Shown: positions 53,808 through 64,000 of the stretch, one piece after another
Numbering within the stretch: the stretch's first letter is position 1
Layout of the letters: each line of letters opens with the position of its first letter
Assembly (NCBI RefSeq): GCF_005049045.1
Contig: NZ_SUPK01000003.1
Location: forward strand, 124,001-188,000
Length of the DNA stretch: 64,000 nt
Direction of reading: 5' to 3'
From: Cohnella pontilimi
Lineage (GTDB): Bacteria; Bacillota; Bacilli; Paenibacillales; Paenibacillaceae
Notes under the pieces: generated by a model
Database searches by the model: none
What the model was told of the DNA's origin: nothing
What the model saw: only the letters and a program-made list of their open reading frames with translations
Program-made: the position numbers and the translations under genes

Positions 53808-55538
53808 ATGATAAGCCGCCTGTCCGTACGAAGCAAGTTGCTGACGATGCTTCTCATTCCGCTGTTGTTGTACGCCGCTACCGCCGTATATCTAATTCAA
53901 ACACAAAACTCGAACATCGACAAACTTACAAAACTTTTGTATGACACCACGTACCAAACCGACTCCCTTGTGCTCAATGCCGACCGCGATATGTATCAGG
54001 CGCTCTCCGCTTACCAGACCATTCAAGCACAGCCAGCCGCTGCGGATCGCGACGCCGCCGTGAAAGACTTCAAAGAGAACGCCGCACAGGTGAATGACAG
54101 GCTGAAAAAGACGATCAACCTTCTGAATGAATACGGATTATCCGACGTCATCAAAGCAAGCAACGGAGCCACCGTCAAAGATACGATCACTCAGGTGGTC
54201 TTGAACTTCAACCAGTGGACGTTTGCAGTAACCGAACATATTGATAAAAATGAGTTCCCGGCCGACCAAGAAAAAGAATTGCTCGCAAAGTTCATGACTG
54301 CGCGAGAAGGAGTCAACCAGTTCGGCGACATTATCGATTTATATGCGACAAGCAAAGTTGACGAAATCAATAAGCAAAAAAATACGACCAGCATATCCAC
54401 GCTCAGCTTTATTGTTCTTGCATCGGTCCTGCTGATCGGATTGGGATCCGTCATCATCCGTCAAATCAACCGCGTCGTGAGAGCCGTTCTGGAACGGACG
54501 CGCCGCGTTTCAGAAGGCGACCTGCAAACGCCGCCCGAAACCCGTTATCCGGAGGACGAGCTTGGCCAAATTTTGCAATCCGTCGATACGATGACCGGCA
54601 ACATGCGCGAGCTGATCGGACAAATCTCGGACAACGCCCGCACGGTTGCGGCGGCCTCCGAAGAAATGTCAGTCGGAGCCCGCGAATCCGCGGCTTCCTC
54701 CGAACATGTCGCGCAGAACATCCAAGAAGTGACCTCGCTGGTCGAAGTCCAGTCCACCATTGCGGAAGAATCCGGCCGCGCTATGGAACAAATGACGATC
54801 GGCGTGCAACGGATTGCCGAAAGCACCGGCGTCATCTCGGAGCACGCCTCGCAGACGAACCGCAAAGCCGACGAAGGTCACGAAAAGCTGCTTGAATTGA
54901 AACATCAGCTGGACCAGATGACGCAATCAATCGAGGATCTGAGCCGCAGCATTACCGTGCTGAACGAGAAATCCGGCCAAATCGGAGAAATTACCGAGCG
55001 CATCACCGAGTTCGCCAATCAGACCGGCATTCTGTCGCTGAACGCCTCCATTGAGGCCGCACGCGCCGGTGAACAAGGCAGAGGCTTCGCCGTCGTTGCC
55101 GCGGAAATCCGCAAGCTCGCGGCCGGCTCCCTGGAGTCCGCTAACGTCATCAACTCCTTGATTGCCGATACCCGCAAAGAGATCAACCGGACATCGTCCC
55201 ATATGCAAACGACAACGAAACAAGCGTCACAAAGTGCGGTAATCATGGAAGATGTGGCACAGGGATTCCAAACGATCGTAGAGTCCATTCAACAAGTCGC
55301 AGCGCAAATCCAAGACACATCGGCTGTGACGGAGCAAATGTCCGCCAGCTCGGAGGAAGTGTCCGCGAGCCTGGAGCAGCAGTCCAACTCCGCCCGCGAA
55401 ATCGCCGGCAAAGCGCAAAACGTGGCCGCATCCACGGAAGAGCAGCTTGCATTGGTTGACAACATTGCGCGCACATCGGAACGTCTGCAAGACATCGTCG
55501 GCCAGTTGAACCGTTCGGTCGAATCGTTCAAGCTTTAA
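53808..55538 (+). CDS. Methyl-accepting chemotaxis protein
   Basis: Topology is classic: membrane helix 1 (about 12-32), extracytoplasmic sensor of about 160 residues, helix 2 (about 198-217), HAMP (218-270) and a long cytoplasmic coiled coil. The hairpin tip around [20 protein letters not shown] and [18 protein letters not shown] binds CheA and CheW. The sensor is of the four-helix-bundle type; the ligand is unknown. I start at the ATG at 53808 (AAGGAG 12 bases upstream); an ATG at 53784 is possible. Confidence 0.94.
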   Translation: MISRLSVRSKLLTMLLIPLLLYAATAVYLIQTQNSNIDKLTKLLYDTTYQTDSLVLNADRDMYQALSAYQTIQAQPAAADRDAAVKDFKENAAQVNDRLKKTINLLNEYGLSDVIKASNGATVKDTITQVVLNFNQWTFAVTEHIDKNEFPADQEKELLAKFMTAREGVNQFGDIIDLYATSKVDEINKQKNTTSISTLSFIVLASVLLIGLGSVIIRQINRVVRAVLERTRRVSEGDLQTPPETRYPEDELGQILQSVDTMTGNMRELIGQISDNARTVAAASEEMSVGARESAASSEHVAQNIQEVTSLVEVQSTIAEESGRAMEQMTIGVQRIAESTGVISEHASQTNRKADEGHEKLLELKHQLDQMTQSIEDLSRSITVLNEKSGQIGEITERITEFANQTGILSLNASIEAARAGEQGRGFAVVAAEIRKLAAGSLESANVINSLIADTRKEINRTSSHMQTTTKQASQSAVIMEDVAQGFQTIVESIQQVAAQIQDTSAVTEQMSASSEEVSASLEQQSNSAREIAGKAQNVAASTEEQLALVDNIARTSERLQDIVGQLNRSVESFKL

Positions 55539-55553
55539 TCCGAATCGCTACGA

Positions 55554-55583
55554 AGAACCCCGGATCTCCAGATCCGGGGTTCT
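55554..55583. terminator. Bidirectional hairpin between chemoreceptor and GNAT genes
   Basis: Perfect 14-base arms (AGAACCCCGGATCT and its inverse) with a two-base loop, between convergent genes. Confidence 0.75.
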
Positions 55584-55586
55584 CTG

Positions 55587-56090
55587 TTAATGCAGCGATT
55601 TTTCAAAGCAGTAATATGGCTTTTCCCGCCTGGTAAAATGAACTTCTCCACGCTTCTCATACCCGATCTTCGGATAAAAGGGGATCGCCCGGTGATTGCC
55701 GCTGTACGCGTCCAGCCGGATGGCATCATACCCCCGGTCCCGTCCGTACATTTCCGCAAACGCCATCAGCTCCCGGGCTGCACCTTGCCGCTGATAGTCC
55801 GGATGCACCGCCAACCGGTGAAGCATGAGCACTTTTCCTTCATGGCGCCAGGGCACTTCCGCGTATTCGGCGGCCTGATTTTCGTCCATCGTCAGACACC
55901 CCATCACGCCCCCCTGGTCGTTCCGCGCTACAAACAACGAGCCATCGGCACAATCCTGGCGGCTGATTTCGGGATTCGGATACGACTCGTCCCACTGATC
56001 GATTCCTCGATCCAACATATCCCGTACACAAGCCTTGAACACATCCGCCACCGCCGGCAAATCATCCTTGGACGCTTGTTCGATTCTCAA
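55587..56090 (-). CDS. GNAT-family acetyltransferase
   Basis: The acetyl-CoA site is seen as LHRLAVHPDYQRQGAARELM. The length of about 167 residues is normal. I start at TTG 56090 (LRIEQASKDDLP) with AAAGGAG upstream; the longer frame to 56159 overlaps the MFS gene more. The start overlaps the end of the MFS gene by 29 bases, so the two are co-transcribed. The substrate is unknown. Confidence 0.88.
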   Translation of the reverse strand: MRIEQASKDDLPAVADVFKACVRDMLDRGIDQWDESYPNPEISRQDCADGSLFVARNDQGGVMGCLTMDENQAAEYAEVPWRHEGKVLMLHRLAVHPDYQRQGAARELMAFAEMYGRDRGYDAIRLDAYSGNHRAIPFYPKIGYEKRGEVHFTRREKPYYCFEKSLH

Positions 56091-57297
56091 TTTGGACAGC
56101 GCTCCTTTCGGTAAATTCGCGTGTTCCCACTCTATAGAAGATGGATGCGCACAATACAACGATGGCGATAACCGTGAACATGAACGCTCCGTTCGTGTGA
56201 CCCAACAAATAACCCCCGGCCCATGGTCCGATAAATTGCCCCAGATTGCCGAACGTTTGCGCGCCGAAATACGTCCCTCTCATTCCCGCAGGGGCTAAGC
56301 GATCCATCAACACGCTTCCCGCGGGATAATTCAGGATCTCTCCAATTGTAAACACAATCATCGCGATGAACAACAACAGCCAGTGTCGGGAAAACGCAAA
56401 CCCAAGCAACCCGGCCGCAAATAGAATGTTGCCGGCGTGAATCCCAATCAGCGGGGACCGTTTCTCGGCCCAGTGGCTGATCGGAATTTGCAGAGTAATC
56501 ACGGTGATCGCATTCGCCGACATCAATGCGGCGAACAATCGAACGCTGTTTGCAAACGTCATGTCCAAATACTGCGACAACGTCACCATCACTTGAGAAT
56601 AGCCGATCCCGACCGCGATAGCGCCGAGCAGAAACATTTTCAGGCAAAAATCCCGACGTGTCACTTGCCATGCCGAGCCGAGTGTAATCTTTTCTTTTTT
56701 GACACCTTCGATATTTTTGATGCCGAACGATACGAGAAGCAGATAAAGCACGGCGCCATAAGTCAAGTAGGTAAAACCCGTGATCCAAAAAGGAACCGGT
56801 CCATGGCCGACTCCGAGCCACGCGCCCAGCAGCGGACCGACCGAAACTCCGATATTGGAAGCCATGTAGCGCATCGAGAACACTTTATAACGCTTCTCCG
56901 GCACCGTTAAATCCGCCATCAAGGCTTGCGACACGGGTTCGAACCACGATTTGCACAACCCGTTTAACAAGTTGAGCAGCAAGAAAACCGCCGGCAGTTT
57001 CGCAACGGCGAATCCAATAAAGACGACAGTCCATAAAAAGAGCGCCGAGAACATGATGACCCGCCGTCCCACGCGGTCCGACAACGCGCCGCCGATGAAC
57101 CCGCCGAAGGTGCCCGCGAGAGCGCCCGCCCCGGCGACAACACCGATCATCGTATAACTCATGTCGGTCGTGTTGGCCAGATACAGCGCAAGAAACGGCA
57201 AACTCATGGAAGAGCCGGTACGCCCTAAAACGTGCCCGATAAGCAGCGTGACAACGATTGGATGATAAGTCTGCGTAAAACTTCGGATGGCATTCAT
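56062..57297 (-). CDS. MFS transporter, multidrug-type
   Basis: The protein has 411 residues and about twelve membrane helices. The loop 2-3 motif is GGALSDRVGRRVIMFSAL, and GxxxGPxxG-like motif C is seen as SNIGVSVGPLLGAWLG. This points to a proton-driven drug or small-molecule exporter. It lies 30 bases after a GNAT gene and overlaps another, all on the minus strand; a resistance role is plausible but not shown. Confidence 0.92.
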   Translation of the reverse strand: MNAIRSFTQTYHPIVVTLLIGHVLGRTGSSMSLPFLALYLANTTDMSYTMIGVVAGAGALAGTFGGFIGGALSDRVGRRVIMFSALFLWTVVFIGFAVAKLPAVFLLLNLLNGLCKSWFEPVSQALMADLTVPEKRYKVFSMRYMASNIGVSVGPLLGAWLGVGHGPVPFWITGFTYLTYGAVLYLLLVSFGIKNIEGVKKEKITLGSAWQVTRRDFCLKMFLLGAIAVGIGYSQVMVTLSQYLDMTFANSVRLFAALMSANAITVITLQIPISHWAEKRSPLIGIHAGNILFAAGLLGFAFSRHWLLLFIAMIVFTIGEILNYPAGSVLMDRLAPAGMRGTYFGAQTFGNLGQFIGPWAGGYLLGHTNGAFMFTVIAIVVLCASIFYRVGTREFTERSAVQIENRTSVQG

Positions 57298-57327
57298 AGA
57301 AACACCTGCGGCTAATGAATTTTACCC

Positions 57328-57801
57328 TTATTCCATGACTTTCTCGTAAATCACAACCGGCCTTCCCTCGAAGCTGCTGCCGCCCTGAAGCGGCTGAAAT
57401 CCTTGCTTCTTCCAAAAAGCGTGCGCCGGCGTGTTATCCGCGATGACACCGATTCGGAACGACTTGACTTTCCGCTCTCGCATGATCTCGTAAACCCACT
57501 CCAGCGCGCGGCTTGCGTAACCTTTGCCTTGCTCGGATTTCCGAATCTGAAGCAGCCCGAGCCAGGTACAACCGTCGGCAGGATTGCGCATGAGGAATCC
57601 CAACGTGCCTACGTACCGTCCGTCCGTCTCCTGGATTAAATATCTCTCGGCCCCGATTTCGGCATCGCTGCGAAGGTCTTCTTCCACTTCGTGCAATTCC
57701 AGCTTCTCTTTACCTTTGGACACTTGGTTAAAGAAAGGATCTGAATTGACGATCTCCAGCTCGACCGCCGCCAGCTCGAGTGAACTTTTTACGAAAATCA
57801 T
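57328..57801 (-). CDS. GNAT-family acetyltransferase
   Basis: The protein has about 157 residues. The acetyl-CoA loop is LLQIRKSEQGKGYASRAL, and GVIADNTPAHAFWKKQGFQP is the typical last part of the fold. I start at the ATG at 57801 with AAGGAG upstream; the longer frame to 58011 has no support. It is the first gene of a unit with the MFS exporter and the second GNAT. Confidence 0.9.
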   Translation of the reverse strand: MIFVKSSLELAAVELEIVNSDPFFNQVSKGKEKLELHEVEEDLRSDAEIGAERYLIQETDGRYVGTLGFLMRNPADGCTWLGLLQIRKSEQGKGYASRALEWVYEIMRERKVKSFRIGVIADNTPAHAFWKKQGFQPLQGGSSFEGRPVVIYEKVME

Positions 57802-57931
57802 AAGTCTGCTCCTTGTGCAGCATGGTCTTTGACGTTTCACAGAGCGAAACGAAGTTTCAATATATGTATGATATTCCCATTCTACACCATCATTGAAAGA
57901 TGCGCTAGGTAAATTGCCATATAACGAAATA

Positions 57932-57965
57932 AAGGACCCCGCCTGGTTTCCCTGGCAGAGTCCTT
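57932..57965 (-). terminator. Terminator downstream of the abi pseudogene
   Basis: AAGGAC and GTCCTT with inner GCCTGG / CCTGGC-like pairing; on the minus strand TTTATTTCG follows. Confidence 0.55.
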
Positions 57966-58012
57966 CGGTGCCGGCCGTGCGCGAGGCGCAGCTAGCCTGT
58001 AATTTATTCATG

Positions 58013-58974
58013 TCATTTTTGCGGCTTATTTTGTTGATTGATTCGTAACCGATAGGCTGCTGAACTAAATCGGCGTGTGATTACCGTGTCTCGAAGTAAG
58101 TTTCTCCAATCGAGGGGAAATCCGATCCGACCCAGTTCGATTACAGCGGCATACTCGTCAATCAGAGCTTCCAATGCTATTACAAAAGACGACCAGTCAG
58201 AGGAGGAAGGACACAGAATACCCGACACAAGAATTGACGCAAAGACTCGGGAGTTATCGATTCGAGCATTATCATCCGAATATAGTTTTGGCGTCACTGT
58301 CAGTCTCTTGTTATAAAAACGGGAATAATGTGCGCAAATGTTCCTCACAAGAGTAAGCGCCCGCAGCCAGCTTTGGAGATAGAAATCTGGAACACCATAG
58401 AAAGTTCCTGCTATCGTCTTTTCTTTCTATCTTTAGCCCTTAGATTTGAGTAAAAAATGGACAGCGTACTAAACGACATTAATTCCACAACCGACCAAAT
58501 AGGTATCTTTCCAGCGTATTTTGCAACATGATGTTCAACAAATAATTCATGGCCTTTTCGAGCGTCTTCGATTGCCTTGCTCACTGTTGCAATAAACGCT
58601 TGATGCCGGGAAGGATCCTCAAAGACGTTACTGTCTTCGTAACATAAGGGTCCATATGTATGTGACATGTGGTACGCAATAGACGTTCTAGCTGAAATCT
58701 CTATGAGTTCTAAAATGCCCGAAAGAAGGTCTCGTAATTTGCGATCAAATTCGTAGACCTGAAATATCTGCTCAAAGGTTGAGCCGTTCTTAAACACATC
58801 ATTTTCTTTAAAGGATAGCATGTATCCGGATAATCTATAGTAATTAATGCGCTGCAAAACCTTTAAAGCTGATTCTTCACTGTTTATGGTTAAATTCCTG
58901 CTTTTCAATAATTGAATTTGTTCTTGAAATGTTGTTGGAGGTTTAAGTGGTGGGGGGGTATCCAAAACATCCAT
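58013..58974 (-). pseudogene. AbiD/AbiF-like abortive-infection gene, frameshifted
   Basis: The first frame (58974 to 58411, about 187 codons) carries the Abi_2 start: LKPPTTFQEQIQLLKSRNL, then INYYRLSGYMLSF. It ends with KAKDRKK-like residues and a stop. The next frame continues without a gap in homology (IAGTFYGVPDFYLQSWLRAL, then RNICAHYSRFYNKRL) to 58013. Together they give a normal length near 315 residues, so one indel near 58420-58430 broke the gene. Abi_2 proteins abort phage infection, probably through RNA attack (RxxxxH in RNICAH). The gene lies in core DNA beside groEL. Confidence 0.85.
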
Positions 58975-59110
58975 ATGAAAACCTCGAGAAATGAAAATGG
59001 CTCACCCTGGTTCGCATTGTTAAGAGGCGCGGTGAGCTCTGTTACCTGAATATTACACAATTTTGATTAAGTATGTCAAATACATTTTCTTATGGTTGAA
59101 GGAATAAAAA

Positions 59111-59141
59111 AGGAGGAGCCCTAAAATCGCGGGTTCCTCCT
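59111..59141 (-). terminator. groESL terminator
   Basis: The arms AGGAGGAGCCC and GGGTTCCTCCT pair almost fully; TTTTTT follows on the minus strand, after the groEL stop. Confidence 0.8.
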
Positions 59142-59147
59142 GTTTGA

Positions 59148-60803
<1,656 letters not shown>

Positions 60804-60842
60804 TTACTTATTCATTGCATTATGTGTTCGGGCTGAAGTCAT

Positions 60843-61127
60843 TCAGCCGATGACGGCATGAATGTCGCTTTCTTTCATAATCAAGTACTCTTTGCCTTCG
60901 TACTTGATCTCGGTTCCGGCGTATTTGGAGAACAGGACGAGGTCGCCGACTTTTACTTCCAGCGCCACACGCTGTCCGTCTTTGTTCAGGGAACCGCTGC
61001 CTACCGCTACCACTTTGCCTTCTTGCGGTTTTTCTTTCGCCGTATCCGGCAGAACGATACCGCTGGCGGTTTTCTCCTCTTTCGCGACCGCTTCGACCAG
61101 TACGCGCTCACCCAAAGGTCTGATCAT
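60843..61127 (-). CDS. groES: Co-chaperonin GroES
   Basis: The 94-residue protein begins [19 protein letters not shown] and has the mobile loop with SGIVLP. AAAGGAGG precedes the ATG. It is the first gene of the groESL operon. Confidence 0.99.
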   Translation of the reverse strand: MIRPLGERVLVEAVAKEEKTASGIVLPDTAKEKPQEGKVVAVGSGSLNKDGQRVALEVKVGDLVLFSKYAGTEIKYEGKEYLIMKESDIHAVIG

Positions 61128-61175
61128 GAAAATAGCCTCCTTTTGAATCGATTAAGCTGGTTGGATTTGGAGTTG

Positions 61176-61202
61176 TTAGCACTCAACCGAATTAAGTGCT
61201 AA
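61176..61202 (-). promoter_or_regulatory. CIRCE operator (HrcA site)
   Basis: TTAGCACTC, nine bases, AAGTGCTAA: the standard CIRCE layout with one mismatch from GAGTGCTAA. HrcA binds it and represses groESL in the absence of heat stress. Confidence 0.93.
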
Positions 61203-61214
61203 TAACCATTTCTT

Positions 61215-61243
61215 ATGATACTGATTTTGAGATGGGTTTTCAA
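61215..61243 (-). promoter_or_regulatory. Sigma-A promoter of groESL
   Basis: On the minus strand TTGAAA (61238-61243) and TATCAT (61215-61220) are 17 bases apart, and CIRCE lies just downstream around the expected transcription start. Confidence 0.85.
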
Positions 61244-61321
61244 GTCCTTCGCACATAAAAATGTGGAAACATGGAAAAACGACTTCGTCGTCCAAGAGGC
61301 ACTGAGAAAGTCGTTAAAAGT

Positions 61322-61345
61322 AAAAGACCCGCGTCAGCGCGGGTC
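61322..61345 (-). terminator. Terminator of the tat genes
   Basis: GACCCGCG and CGCGGGTC pair with a four-base loop; TTTTACTTTT follows on the minus strand. Confidence 0.8.
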
Positions 61346-61393
61346 CTCATTCCGAGCGGGCATGATTTCCATTGTAACCCATTCGGATATCGG

Positions 61394-62185
61394 TTAGTCA
61401 TCAAGCGTTTCCTCTTCGAATGCCGCCTCGCGGGCGGACTTGGCAGCCAACCGTTTCCGATGGGCCGACACGGACAGCAGCACACTGAATTCGTAAAGCA
61501 AGATCAACGGAATCGCCACGAGAGAATCGGAGATGAAATCCGGAGGCGTGACGACGACACCGATAAAGATCAAAATGAACCAGGCCAGCCGCCGCATCTT
61601 TTTCAGAAGCTGGGGATTCAGGATGCCGATTCTCGTAAGAAACAAAATCAAGAGCGGCAGCTCGAACAGCAGGGAAATCGGGAGCAAAATGTTCAGCAAA
61701 AAGGTAAAGTATTGCGTCACGCCGTACATCTGTTCCAAGCCCATGCTTTTGGCTACTTTATCCGTAAATTGATAAGCCATGGGGAACACGACGAAATAAG
61801 AAAAAGCGAGCCCGATCAGAAACATGAGCAGGGCGTAGGGTATAAAACGAAGCGTCGCTTTGCGTTCCTTAGGACCGAGCGCCGGGCGGACGAACAACCA
61901 GAGCTGATAAAAGGTGAACGGGATCGCAGCGACGAACGAAATGACAAAAGCCAGCTTCATATAGATGCCGATGGCGTCCCACGGAGAGAACACCTTCAGC
62001 GACAAATCTTCGGAAGGAGCGGCTTGGACGAGATAATCGAACACCGGCTGCGCGAAAAACAGGCCTGCCACGAGACCTAGAACAAGAACGACAGCCGAAT
62101 AAATAATGCGTTTGCGCAGCTCGCCGATATGGTCCCATATCGACATCCAGCCTTCTTGGGGCTGCGTATCGCGAAATTCTGCCAT
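61394..62185 (-). CDS. tatC: Twin-arginine translocase TatC
   Basis: Six membrane helices and the TatC signatures WDHIGELRKRI, FSPWDAIGIYMKLAF and VVTPPDFISD are present. TatC binds the twin-arginine signal peptide. I start at the ATG at 62185, with AGGAGG upstream; an ATG at 62209 is less likely. It follows tatA on the same strand and probably forms a minimal TatAC system. Confidence 0.97.
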   Translation of the reverse strand: MAEFRDTQPQEGWMSIWDHIGELRKRIIYSAVVLVLGLVAGLFFAQPVFDYLVQAAPSEDLSLKVFSPWDAIGIYMKLAFVISFVAAIPFTFYQLWLFVRPALGPKERKATLRFIPYALLMFLIGLAFSYFVVFPMAYQFTDKVAKSMGLEQMYGVTQYFTFLLNILLPISLLFELPLLILFLTRIGILNPQLLKKMRRLAWFILIFIGVVVTPPDFISDSLVAIPLILLYEFSVLLSVSAHRKRLAAKSAREAAFEEETLDD

Positions 62186-62234
62186 GAGAAGCCTCCTGTT
62201 CATTGTCATGCGAGACTCCCGTGCCTCACAACAA

Positions 62235-62258
62235 AGGCGGCTGCACGTGCAGCCGCCT
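62235..62258 (-). terminator. Hairpin between tatA and tatC
   Basis: AGGCGGCTGC and GCAGCCGCCT pair perfectly with a four-base loop. It may partly terminate after tatA, giving more TatA than TatC. Confidence 0.65.
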
Positions 62259-62274
62259 AAGCTCGTTCTCCCGG

Positions 62275-62505
62275 TTATTCGGGAAGACGCCGTTCCGTCG
62301 CCGTTTGTTCTTTCTCTTGCAGAGAAACGTCTACGCGCTTAGCCTTACGGTCTTGATCGTCATCCATCAAGTCGTTGGCGCCTTTCTTGAATTCGCGCAG
62401 CGTGCGGCCGAACGCTCTGCCGAGCTCAGGCAGCTTGTTCGGTCCGAATAACAGCAAGGCGATAAGTACCAGCAGAATGATTCCCGATGCTCCGATACCG
62501 GACAT
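62275..62505 (-). CDS. tatA: Twin-arginine translocase TatA
   Basis: The 76-residue protein has one membrane helix (about 8-21), the hinge FGPNKLPELGRAFGRTL, an amphipathic helix and a charged tail. It forms the variable pore of the Tat system. It precedes tatC and follows the MoeA-like gene, which fits Tat export of molybdoenzymes. Confidence 0.96.
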   Translation of the reverse strand: MSGIGASGIILLVLIALLLFGPNKLPELGRAFGRTLREFKKGANDLMDDDQDRKAKRVDVSLQEKEQTATERRLPE

Positions 62506-62529
62506 TCGCTTTCACTCCATTCGTTATGT

Positions 62530-63597
62530 TTAACCGCGGTATAATCCGCCGTATCCCATCGTGATGATGTCTTCCCTTACAATGACGTCTCCGGCCAGTA
62601 CCCTGGGCAGCAGCACGTCGAAGGACGTGTACGGATCGTGCATCACACAGCCCGGCAAGCCGAAGATCGGCACCCCTTCCAGATAGCCGAACAACAGCAT
62701 AGAACCCGGAAGCATGGGCGTACCGTAACTGACGATATCCGCGCCGGCCGCCGCGATGGCGCCGGGCGTGCGGTCGTCGGGGTCGACGGACATGCCGCCC
62801 GACACCAATATCATATCATACCCTTGCCCCAGGAAATAGCGAATTTCCTTGACAATTGTATGTCGGTCGTCCGGCGCGAAACGCTGCTCCGCTACTTCGG
62901 AACCGAGCGATTCCAGCTTCGCCCGCACCGCAGGACCGAATTTATCGGCGATCCGGCCGGAGAACACCTCGGTGCCGGTCGTCAGCAGCCCCGCTCGCAT
63001 GCGCCGCAGCGGACGCACGGCCACGGGTGCACGGCCGCCGTGTTCGTTCCGGTACTTAGCCGCAAGCCGTTCCACATCGGCGACCTTGGCCTCCGGCACA
63101 ATGAGCGGGATCACGCGGGTGGCGGCCAGCGTATCGCCTTGGCGCACCACCTGATGATTGAGGATGGTGGCCAGCGCAACCTCGCCCGCCGCATTCACGG
63201 TATGCACGAAATCCGGATCGATGGCGGCAAGGCCGTTGATTTCGGACTTCAGCGACACTTTTCCTTCGTGCGGATCGCCGTATGCGACATGTTCGCCGGC
63301 CAATGCGACGGCCATCCGCAAAGCAGCGTCATCCTCGTGCAGATCGCTTGGCGCAAGATCAATAACGTAGAGATGCTCTTTGCCGATATCCTTGAGCTTC
63401 GAAATATCTTGTTCCGATATGCGGTGTCCTTTGCGAAACAGCCGTCCCTTGAACGTTCCGGGCACAATTTGCGTCAAATCGTGAGCCAGCACCAAACCGA
63501 CGGCGTCCTCCACCTTGACCTCGCGCAGTACCGAGGAGCTGATGACGCTCGTCCCGTGTTCCGCCGCGGTTTCGGCTTCACGATCGGGGAACGTCAT
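62530..63597 (-). CDS. Molybdopterin-binding MoeA-like protein
   Basis: The C-terminal MPT-binding domain is clear: LLTTGTEVFSGRI, then ILVSGGMSVDPDDRTPGAI and MLPGSMLLFGYLEG. The N-terminal part lacks the full MoeA layout and is of the type found in shorter MoeA-like proteins, so it may be a partner rather than true MoeA. The ATG at 63597 overlaps the stop of the MogA-like gene (ATGA). Confidence 0.85.
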   Translation of the reverse strand: MTFPDREAETAAEHGTSVISSSVLREVKVEDAVGLVLAHDLTQIVPGTFKGRLFRKGHRISEQDISKLKDIGKEHLYVIDLAPSDLHEDDAALRMAVALAGEHVAYGDPHEGKVSLKSEINGLAAIDPDFVHTVNAAGEVALATILNHQVVRQGDTLAATRVIPLIVPEAKVADVERLAAKYRNEHGGRAPVAVRPLRRMRAGLLTTGTEVFSGRIADKFGPAVRAKLESLGSEVAEQRFAPDDRHTIVKEIRYFLGQGYDMILVSGGMSVDPDDRTPGAIAAAGADIVSYGTPMLPGSMLLFGYLEGVPIFGLPGCVMHDPYTSFDVLLPRVLAGDVIVREDIITMGYGGLYRG

Positions 63598-64000
63598 GCC
63601 TCCTGCTCCCTTCCGGCGCCGGATACTTGCCGCAGCGCCTCGGGCAGCATATCGATCACAGCCATCAAATGATCATGTACGCCCTTCGGGTCTCCGGGCA
63701 AGTTCACGATCAGCGTGCGTCCCCGGATGGCACATACCCCGCGAAACAGCATATTCGACCGAGTCCGCTGCATCGCTGAAGCGCGCATAGCTTCTGCCAT
63801 GCCCGGCACGATCCGCTCGGCGACCATGAGCGTCGCCTCCGGCGTCACGTCGCGCAGCCCAAGCCCGGTGCCGCCCGTTGTGAGAATCAAATCCGCCTGA
63901 TAATAATCCGCAGTCTCGATCAGCGCGGCGCGGATCTCGTCCTGCTCGTCCGGCACGACGCGATAATCGATGATCTTTCCGTGAAGCTCTTCTTCCACCA
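63594..64000 (-). CDS. MogA/MoaB-family molybdenum cofactor protein, 5' end beyond window
   Basis: The conserved molybdopterin-binding block LILTTGGTGLGLRDVTPEAT and the later RGRTLIVNLPGDPKGV identify the family, which adenylylates molybdopterin before metal insertion. About 30 N-terminal residues lie outside the window. It is coupled to the MoeA-like gene, so the two form a molybdenum cofactor unit upstream of tatA-tatC. Confidence 0.9.
   Translation of the reverse strand, partial: VEEELHGKIIDYRVVPDEQDEIRAALIETADYYQADLILTTGGTGLGLRDVTPEATLMVAERIVPGMAEAMRASAMQRTRSNMLFRGVCAIRGRTLIVNLPGDPKGVHDHLMAVIDMLPEALRQVSGAGREQEA

Overview
The window looks like a Firmicutes chromosome of the Paenibacillaceae type (Paenibacillus/Cohnella-like). 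This rests on four things. The gene order sprT-like, cmpA, tex, ndoA, ndoAI, alr, ydcC-like matches the ydc region of Bacillus. A 48-residue CmpA-like spore cortex protein is present. groES-groEL lies behind a CIRCE operator. Ribosome-binding sites are strong AGGAGG types. The window has two parts: positions 1 to about 28,090 are AT-rich and accessory, and 28,090 to 64,000 are GC-rich and core-like. The change falls at a cluster of tRNA genes (Leu-GAG, Lys-TTT, Glu-TTC, then Ser-GCT and Asn-GTT).

Accessory part. Positions 1-6,630 (minus strand) form one operon behind a clear sigma-A promoter. It encodes a membrane-anchored thioredoxin-like protein, an untracked 56-residue peptide with six cysteines and an ideal ribosome-binding site, a peptidase-free ABC exporter, a MauE-like redox membrane protein, a second membrane-anchored thioredoxin-like protein, and a MacB-type ATPase and permease pair that runs off the left edge. 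I read it as a production, oxidative folding, export and immunity cluster for a disulfide-rich peptide, and it is the best candidate here for an undescribed system. Positions 7,000-15,000 hold transposon debris (IS256 and IS3 fragments), an excisionase-like protein, an unrecognised 276-residue protein between two matching palindromes, a trio of tandem tyrosine recombinases (RIT-like) and a further Tn916/phage-type integrase. Positions 15,000-28,000 hold a frameshifted DUF4238 gene, a type I restriction-modification operon with an XRE regulator and a fused HsdM-HsdS carrying one recognition domain, a translationally coupled pair of membrane protein and ComEC-like metallo-beta-lactamase hydrolase that may be a defence pair, and several small unknown genes.

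Core part. Positions 28,600-38,300 hold an FAD oxidoreductase, SprT-like protein, CmpA, nitroreductase and Rrf2 regulator, Tex, the NdoAI/NdoA antitoxin-toxin pair, alanine racemase and a YdcC-like lipoprotein. Positions 38,400-57,800 hold regulators and metabolic genes: AHSA1 and AraC proteins, an Uup-like ABC-F ATPase, an atypical SDR protein, a C45-type amidohydrolase, a Gfo/Idh/MocA-AraC-Gfo/Idh/MocA operon, an amino-acid transporter with fused binding protein and permease opposite an M20 amidohydrolase, an aldo/keto reductase, a chemoreceptor, an MFS exporter and two GNAT acetyltransferases. A frameshifted AbiD/F-like gene follows. The right end holds groES-groEL, tatA-tatC and a MoeA/MogA pair cut by the window edge.

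Three intergenic tandem arrays at about 44.8, 51.8 and 52.2 kb have unrelated sequences but nearly the same period (about 51-52 bp), with inverted repeats in their units. This shared geometry is not explained by any gene and is the second main finding.
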